Source: Cladochytrium replicatum (taxonomy: Eukaryota > Chytridiomycota > Chytridiomycetes > Cladochytriales > Cladochytriaceae). Taken from it: a DNA stretch of 64,000 nt. The stretch is taken from contig JAHLKD010000021.1 of the NCBI GenBank assembly GCA_025526935.1, positions 310,001 through 374,000 of the forward strand. The letters run 5' to 3'. The translations under genes were made by a program, and so were the position numbers. This document shows positions 57,823 through 64,000 of this stretch, piece after piece. The notes under the pieces were generated by a model. That model ran no database searches. It was given only the letters and a program-made list of their open reading frames with translations, and was not told where the DNA came from. Positions within the stretch are counted from its first letter, which is position 1; the number at the start of each line of letters is the position of its first letter.

Positions 57823-58600
57823 TTGCATGGTGTGACAAGGCAGGATGTGCAAAATGCGTGCGCTGAGAGAGACTTGGAGGAGATTGAAAGGGCAGTACTG
57901 GAGCTTGCCGGTGAAGCGAAGTTGAGGTCGATGATTGAATGGAACGCATCGCAAACGTACGCTTCATTGCGTGAGCTTCGTGACGCAGTTACGATTTCGA
58001 AAATCGGGGACGGACAAGGACTTCCGCAGCCACGGGTCCCACGATACAGATCCAGGATGGATGGACACCGTTAGCAGGGCTTCGTCTGCTGGATTTGACC
58101 CGTGTTCTTGCTGGACCTGTGTATGGTCGCGTTTTGCGAGTGCTCGGTGCGTCAGTGCTACACTGTTCATCTCCAAATCTTCCTACAATTCCTGCTGCGG
58201 ATATTGATACCTCATTCGGAAAGAGGCCAACTATCGTGGATCTTGATACTCCCGAGGGTAGAGAGAAAGGTCGAGGGCTTGTGAGGGAAGCGGATGTTGT
58301 TCGTTCTCCAGCATACAGAACAGGTGCACTCCAGTCTAGTGGCTTTGGGTTGGATGACGTTGTGAAAGAGAATCCGAATATCGTGTCTGCCACTGTAAGT
58401 GCATATGGATCTCTTAAAGGCGGTGAGGCAGATGCATATGTTGTAAAGTGGAGTCATCGCAGAGGTATTGACAGGTGATTGAGACCTTGGGTCCTGTCTA
58501 TCATCGTTGATCTTTTCGGTTTATAGCCTGACACAGCTTGCAGCCGGAATAGCTCACGATGGTGGTCGATGGAACGAGGGTTCAGCAGATCCAAAACGCG
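57823..58600 (+). pseudogene. CaiB/BaiF class III CoA-transferase remnant, frameshifted and 3'-truncated
   Basis: Class III CoA-transferase fragment. The first part (about 57825-58045) reads SMIEWNASQTYASLRELRDA and VTISKIGDGQG, matching the end of the N-terminal part of fungal family members. The frame then shifts near 58035: the next conserved block, IQDGWTPLAGLRLLDLTRVL and AGPVYGRVLRVLGASV (about 58055-58160), lies in another frame, with no usable intron between (only 14 bases of GT-AG). It goes on through DIDTSFGKRPTIVDLDTPEG, READVVRSPAYRTGALQ, NPNIVSATVSAYGS, and after an intron (GTGATT to TTATAG, about 58475-58525) SLTQLAAGIAHDGG. Similarity then stops at about 58565, where DOMON-type sequence begins in another frame. 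The catalytic-domain C-terminal half is absent. It is a non-functional remnant by this reading, unless the frameshift is a sequencing error. Confidence 0.72.
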
Positions 58601-59916
58601 AACCGAATGGACAAGACCCTTCGCTCCAAACACCACGTACTATACCATTGTCGACCGGACTGTGTATAGCAACGTCATCTGGTCGTTCAATTTGATCCCG
58701 AGCTACCGCGCCAAAGACGATAACTGGTTCGGTTATCACGGCAACAAGTGCAGAGGTGCTGTATCGGTTATTTTTGATCCTGCTCCACCTCCATCGCCGG
58801 CCAACTCTACAGACCCTGGTTCCGGGTCGAATGGAAAACGCCAAGTGAACGCTGATGCTGTTCTTAACTTCGGACCGGTTAGCTACACCAACAAATTGAT
58901 TCACGGGTTCGGAATGGCGTTTGTGTGGATGATCTTGTTCCCATCCTCGGTCATCATTTCTCGTTACTTGCGGTCTCAGGTTTGTATTCTGTCGCATTCC
59001 CTGTATATCTTACCAAATTTAATCGTAGTATGCCTGGCTTTATTGGCACATGGGAGTTCAACATGTCGGTACAACCGCGTCTTTCGCGTTGCTCAGTGTC
59101 ATTATTCTGACGATCCCAACCACCCGTCTGATTCCACACACCGTGATCGGCATCATCTTACTCGCAATCACTGTCATCCAAGTGACGATTGGTGTGATCA
59201 ACCTGCTTGGTCTTGCGGACGAGTCTCTTGAGAAACTCAGGAGTTGGAGCAAAGGATATCACGCCATCCAGGGTGCTGTTCTTTTGCTTCTCGCGTTCGT
59301 CCAGGTTGGAATCGGTCTCGATATGGCTTTCCCCATTGCAGAAGAGCGTGGAAGGGAAGCCTCGTACGTGTACCTTTTCTTGGCTGCGTTCTGGGTGGTA
59401 ATATACACCACGATCGAGCTGTATGTTCGTATCCGAGTCCGACGAATCAACCCGGCAATTGAGAAGAAGAAGACCCAGTTGAGGGTTGATGCGCTTGCGG
59501 GAACAGTGAACCGACCACAGAAAGATCGGTACCAGCAGCCGACCATGGGGCAGATCTTACCGAGTGACAAGCCACCAGTTGTGATGAACACCTTGATTCC
59601 CGTTGAGAAGATCAGTTTGCGTTCGAACTTGGCGCCCTTCACGTGGGAGTCTTTGGACGAGGAAGTAATGAAAGGAAAGTTGTACGTCGTTGCCAATGGG
59701 CGTTATGTATACGATATTTCGTCATGGATCTCGTCGCACCCCGCTGGCTCACCAGTCTTGTTGTCCCCGCCGAACGGATGCACAGTTCACCAACAGAAAT
59801 TTCTTTGTAGGTCGAAGGATTTTACACCCGAATATGGGGCTCTGAACGGAAGTGGAAGCCGGCGTGGAGAGGTGGAACTGAAATGTTGGTGGTATCTTTC
59901 ACTTCATTATGGCTGA
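58563..59916 (+). CDS. DOMON-cytochrome b561-cytochrome b5 protein, truncated at both ends
   Basis: Membrane electron-transfer protein. The first 70 residues resemble the second half of a DOMON heme/sugar-binding domain (FAPNTTYYTIVDRTVYSNVI, WFGYHGNKCRGAV). A Pro/Ser linker follows. A cytochrome b561 core with its helices comes next: NKLIHGFGMAFVWMILFPSS; after an intron (GTTTGT to CGTAG, about 58980-59028) YAWLYWHMGVQHVGTTASFA; IPHTVIGIILLAITVIQVTI; YHAIQGAVLLLLAFVQVGIG. The four heme-ligand histidines expected of the family (H in each helix) are present. A cytochrome b5-like start FTWESLDEEVMKGKLYVV and DISSWISSHPAGSPVLL follows, with HPAG in place of HPGG. The second heme histidine region is missing and the frame ends at 59916 in unrelated sequence. 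The N-terminal half of DOMON is lost where the CoA-transferase remnant abuts it. It may be a pseudogene or a wrongly joined gene. Confidence 0.68.
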
Positions 59917-60612
59917 GCTGACAAGCTTGCAGAACAGTCGCTAAAGTAAAGTGGAAGCGAGTCCGTAATTTGACTAAAATAGCCAAGTGCTTGAGGCTTC
60001 ACCGGCAATGCAGGCTTGAGCAAATTGCAGCACATGGAAAGTCGATGGCAAGTTGTATGCGGAAGTGAGCCTAGAATCTTTGCGCAGAATGCGGGGATCA
60101 CCATGGATAGATGCCCAGAGTCGCTTTCGAAGGTTGTTAAGTGGATACAAGTTGTGCTTTTCCCCAGATCAAGAGTTCAATGACGGTCGGTATCTTCCGG
60201 ATGGAAGGCTTTATATCTCGATTGCATTGCTGATGAGCTCTAAATGGTGGTTGTTAGTTATTACCGGTTGCAAAACCAACGAAGAATTATTCATGAATCA
60301 CAACATAGCAGAACTAGGAGCTTTACCCCCGAAATGGCCGAAATAGATGCAAACAGAACGAATTATTACGAAACGACCTTTTCAATTTTATGACGTGTTG
60401 TTAATAAATGAACCTCGGACCGAAAATACTTCGGTTAAACTTTGATAGCTTCGGCATCTGTAGTTGTTCGCCGCCGGGCCGAACCTTTGAACGAGACAAT
60501 GCTTTTTACAACTTTTTTGTTCGTCATTATACAGTTTGTGGTCCTGTAGACTAGAAGGACAACGATAGGTGGAGTCCTCAAGCACTGTTCTCATCTACTT
60601 GTCCACTCCGCT
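59917..60612. other. Spacer with one unexplained open segment (60035-60346)
   Basis: About 700 bases. An open segment on the plus strand (about 60030-60346) reads TWKVDGKLYAEVSLESLRRM and GRYLPDGRLYISIALLMSSK before a stop at 60344-60346. It lacks a convincing start and no family is evident. It could be a last exon or a remnant linked to the broken cytochrome gene upstream. Confidence 0.35.
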
Positions 60613-62101
60613 TTAGCCAGTTTGTCGGGTAGGGCGAATACGAGGGGGAATCTGGGGTTGATATCGAGAATACGAACTGCTGTCATTGTATTCTCTTTCG
60701 GAAGGACTCGCGTGTATGACTAAACATTCGCCAGGGTATAGTTGATTTGAAACATCTCGATGCTCCCAACCGTACAGTGCAGGTTGGGGTTGTTGATTCT
60801 CATGCTGATTTGTTCGCAAATGAAACTGATGCTCGCTTGTGAGCTCGAGAAGTGAAGAAGAACTCACTTGCGACTGACGGTAATCATCTTCTAGCTGCGG
60901 TGGACGGTACACAGCAAACCCTGCCGAATGCGAATCGGGTTGTGGGTACCAAGGACGACTCGTAGGAGGAGGTGGCAGGTTTGTCGGGAGAGTTTGCATC
61001 GCATCTGGGATATCAAAGGGGGTTTCTTGTGGATACGCCAGGGATTTCGACAAATCTTCAGAAGATGTAGTCGTTGTGGTCGAGTCTATTCCGGAGTTTG
61101 AATTGACCCTCCTTCGCTTCCCAGGTGTCGTTGATGTTCGCATCGAAACTTGAGTTTGCGATTCGCTACGATCACACTCGTAGTTCACCAAATATCTCTC
61201 TAGCCGTCGGAGTTCCGGACGCGAAAAGCTTCCTTCTTGCTGCTCAATCAAGTGCTGACGCAACTGTCTTTGGGTGGAGCTCCCGGAAGAACTATAGCCA
61301 AAGTGACTGAGTAAGCTAACATACTGACGAAAGGTAAGTTGAAAAAGTAAGTTGAATACACACGATCAACAAACTGGAAAACTATACCTCTTTCGGAACC
61401 GCATTGCTTAGTGCAAACAACCCGATCATTTTCCCAAGCGCATTGCTCTCCGGCTCTCGAGTTGCTAATAACGCTCCCACACCCCCAAGCATTGGCCCAA
61501 CCCGTCCATTTGCTTCGTAACGAGTGACAGCTCTCGTTACTGAGTGAAGTACAGGCACTTGCTCGCGAAGTGTTTCGATAAGAGTTTTTACAACTTCGGG
61601 ACCATCATTGACTGTATTTGATTGATGATGCTCTTCATTGTGAAGATCGTGCGGTGTCGGACTCAATTCTTCGGGACGTACAGGAGAGCGAGATTGAGCT
61701 GCCTTTGGTGGTGAAGATGCCAAAGAATGCGATGAAAAAAAAGATTGCGAAGAATTTGATGCGGCGCTCGCGGTTGAAAACGGCGATTCCAAACCAGTTA
61801 ACCGACTAGCCTCTTCATCGAGATTGCGCAAAAAGAGGGGCTTGCATTCACGCGAAAAAGAAGTCTGCATAGTGTCGGTAAGTGTTCAATTACTGGCATG
61901 ATTTTGTCTTTCGATCATATAGTCACTACAAAGGAATGGCTCACAGGATTCATCTCCGTAATAGAATCTAAACAAATATATAGCAGATAAACAATGTACC
62001 ATGAGGGTTTCGTCCTGCGAGAGGATTGCGACGAGCTCATCCTTAGTAACACCGAAATCTTTGCAAATGTCGTCTACAGTTGGACTGTTATGACTCGACA
62101 T
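60613..62101 (-). CDS. Unrecognised protein, low-complexity flanks around a short conserved-looking core
   Basis: Three exons inferred on the minus strand. Exon 1 from ATG 62101 reads MSSHNSPTVDDICKDFGVTK and AILSQDETLM. An intron (GTACAT to TATGCAG near 61862) joins it to exon 2, TSFSRECKPLFLRNLDEEAS, a Ser-rich stretch and a helical block VVKTLIETLREQVPVLHSVT, RYEANGRVGPMLGGVGALLA and GKMIGLFALSNAVPKE (about 61390-61560). A second intron (GTATAG to TCGTCAG, about 61320-61385) leads to YVSLLSHFGYSSSGSSTQRQ and RPELRRLERYLVNYE, then a long Ser/Pro/Gln-rich tail with GKRRRVNSNSG (a possible nuclear localisation signal), ending at 60613. The helical core followed by a basic patch suggests a nuclear protein, but I cannot name a family. 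An alternative start at 61870 (MQTSFSREC) would drop exon 1. Confidence 0.6.
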
Positions 62102-62908
62102 GGTGTGCTTTCGTAATCCAGTCCAGTACCTCGGCGAACGGGATGACAATGAAGGTTTAAACACGAAAAAGGGGGAGCGGGGACGCGTTGGCCAATCCGA
62201 AAAAATAGGCAAAAATCCAAATTGGATCAGCAGATCTGAGCAGATCAATGCGGGCGGTGTTGCTTGGCGGGAGACATCGTGTAGTGTTTTGCGTATGGTT
62301 CCATACACCTGGCCAATCTCAGCTTAGCTTGACTGTCGATGTTGTTATTGGATGTAACATCTGGATTCGTTTCCCTCCTCTTCGTATGCCTTGGCATTGG
62401 TAGCGACGAGCGCTCTCTCTGCAAGCAAGCTCGCCAAACTAACAGATCTCCAGCTTTTGTCCTCCAAACTCGTCAGCCTTAATCTGCAGCTGGGAAACTC
62501 AACTATCTCACCCTGAATGGAACTGCATTTCGATCAAGTACTTTTGAAGTTCTCCCAGAGCAGAAGATGCTCCCATTCGAGGCCTTTTTTACCTTGGAAT
62601 TGCATATCCTCAACTTGTAGTGACCGGACGAACCTCACCTCGAGCAATGCAACTGCCGACAGCGTTTGTGGACCCGTCAAACTTGTTACATGGCCATCTA
62701 GAGTTTTTGCACATATTTTACAACCATTTATCAGCTTTCATCCATTCTCTTCCTTCGCTACATCGTGTATTGAGGCGGGGAGACGGGAGGTGTGCGGATT
62801 TTGCTGCGCTGTGCCTCCCCCAAAGCTTCAATTCGAATTGCATCATTGTTATGTCAACTTGAGTATAAAAACAGTGCTCAAAATCCCCTTACTCGTTGAT
62901 TACTCAAT
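62102..62908. promoter_or_regulatory. Divergent intergenic region
   Basis: About 800 bases between the start of the minus-strand gene and ATG 62909. It must include both promoters. A long open frame on the plus strand (from 62517) crosses it and enters the next gene in another register; I judge it non-coding (see rejected items). GAGTATAAAAACAG at about 62860-62873 contains a TATAAAA box about 45 bases upstream of ATG 62909, a good core-promoter candidate for that gene. Confidence 0.45.
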
Positions 62909-63739
62909 ATGCACCAGTACGGCAAACCTATTCGATCGCATGAAACCAGGGAGTCCTCTCGATTCGGTGGACGGCCGATTGGTGGGACCAAATCCTCCGG
63001 AAGTCAGGCTTACGGTGACTCCTCTAGTGAAGGAGGGGGAGCTCATGACGGCAAAGCACCGTCGGGAACTACGGATGCGAAAGGATCGTATCTGCCGACT
63101 CAACGTGGCCAACGCAAAACAGAGCAACCATTTGCGAGCTCTTTTCAAGGATCAGAGAATGTACTCACACAGGGGCTATCGCGGTCGGGGTCTCTTCTCA
63201 GTTCGACTTCGGGGGATGCAGCAGCTTCTGCTCTTGGCGGAACGGGAAGCGAAATAGCGTCTAACGTACCGGCTTCCAGTAGCCTTCACGAAGCGAATCA
63301 AAATTCATCTGCAGTTACACCACAATCGGCCTCCCTTGCATCCCCAAATGTCTACCATCAAGTCGTGGGAAAGGCACCATCGTCCATGCACGCCATGATG
63401 GAGAACATCGTTGGAACTATGGAGGTAAATAGAATAGTCGAAGAACCTTTGGAATTGCTTAAATTTTCCGATTAGGCTGGAATGGGCAAAGTATTTGCGA
63501 GTCCTGGGATGCGAACCAAGGGTGAAGGAAAGAAAGTGCTGGCAGAAGCTGAACGAGTGGCTGCGAATCTTGACTCCAAGATGCACCATAACGAAAGTAC
63601 TCCGGCTGGGGATGAAGGGCAGCATGGCGTGCATCCACCAAGGCTCGGAGGAGGACCCCACGCTAAGGTGAATATCGGTGCGAGGGAAACAACCCCTACC
63701 ATGACTCCATCAAGAGAAACAACCGGTAGTGGTTTGTAA
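62909..63739 (+). CDS. Hydrophilic Gly/Ser-rich protein, stress-protein-like
   Basis: Two exons. Exon 1 from ATG 62909 encodes MHQYGKPIRSHETRESSRFG and a long Ser/Gly/Ala-rich hydrophilic stretch, then a helical motif SMHAMMENIVGTME (about 63384-63424). An intron (GTAAAT to GATTAG, about 63425-63475) joins to exon 2: AGMGKVFASPGMRTKGEGKK, LAEAERVAANLD, a Gly/His-rich stretch and TTPTMTPSRETTGSGL, ending TAA 63737-63739. The splice restores a smooth frame across MENIVGTME-AGMGKVFASP. Short helix plus Gly-rich hydrophilic sequence recalls small stress or desiccation proteins (CsbD- or LEA-like), but the similarity is weak, so the role is open. A TATAAAA box lies about 45 bases upstream. Confidence 0.62.
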
Positions 63740-64000
63740 CGATCCATACTGCGCGCAATTCTGCTTTTTCAAGAACAAATCAGTTTGTAATTATTATGTT
63801 TTGAGAAGTAAAAATGTTAACAATCTCATCCTCTCGTCACTCTTTATTTCTCTCTGTTCTTGCTTTATTATTGGAGGGAGCCACTGAACATACAGCTGCC
63901 AGCTGACTATCTCCTCATCATTTTCTTCTCATTTAGGATATTTACCCTTTTTCAGGTCATTTCGTCTACCAAGGGTGGTGAAACCGTCTACCTGGGATGA

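Noticed and set aside
62517-63257. A 246-codon open frame overlapping the first exon of the gene at 62909 in a different register
   Set aside because: It crosses the TATA-containing promoter region, is Cys/Ser/His-rich without pattern, and has no splice partner. The other register joins smoothly across an intron to a second exon, so that one is preferred.

Overview
The window reads as nuclear DNA of a zoosporic (flagellated) fungus, most likely a chytrid-type lineage. Genes are packed on both strands and broken by many short GT-AG introns of about 50-70 bases, often with a CTAAC-like branch site. Fungal markers (two Spa2-type polarity scaffolds, a Dlt1 membrane protein) sit beside a flagellar inner-arm dynein intermediate chain (DNAI3/WDR63) and a Cep57-type centrosome/basal-body protein, a mix expected only in fungi that still make a flagellum. 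The species cannot be named from sequence alone.

Layout. 1-3624: 3' part of DNAI3 (+). 3881-7622: PMR1/SPCA-type Ca2+/Mn2+ pump (+). 7725-8783: Dlt1 (-). 9089-10303: membrane-anchored SH3 protein (+). 10394-10702: a 157-base tandem duplication. 10845-12474: Cys/Met-metabolism PLP enzyme (+). 12862-14857: NELF-C/D (TH1) homologue (-), nearly abutting 14881-20447, a very large Cep57 protein (+). 20742-23497: Spa2 paralogue A (+). 24268-26050: RlmN-type radical-SAM RNA methyltransferase with a C-terminal membrane helix (+). 27492-28895: C2H2 zinc-finger factor (-). 29388-32217: Utp25 (-), divergent from 32444-35491, an intronless 1015-residue protein (+) built on a 25-residue Gln-motif repeat. 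35751-38370: Spa2 paralogue B (+). 38656-43642: DHX34-like RNA helicase (+). 45242-45836: ubiquitin-eS31 fusion (+).

From about 43.6 kb onward the region is looser. It holds diverged repeats, long gene-poor gaps, a duplicated pair of GST-like genes (48061-49184 and 50722-51823), a metallophosphoesterase (51929-52975), two unrecognised minus-strand genes, and a frameshifted CaiB/BaiF CoA-transferase remnant at 57823-58600. That remnant runs straight into a truncated DOMON-cytochrome b561-cytochrome b5 gene ending at 59916. The window closes with two unrecognised genes (60613-62101 minus, 62909-63739 plus).

Themes. DNAI3 and Cep57 relate to the flagellum and microtubule organisation, and the two Spa2 proteins to polarity. 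Utp25, DHX34, RlmN, NELF-C and RPS31 relate to RNA and translation. The strongest candidate for something undescribed is the Gln-motif array protein at 32444-35491: its paired Q motifs, 12-13 residues apart, resemble multivalent dynein light chain (LC8) docking arrays. That role is an inference. The NELF-C homologue in a fungus and the tail-anchored RlmN are the next most notable.
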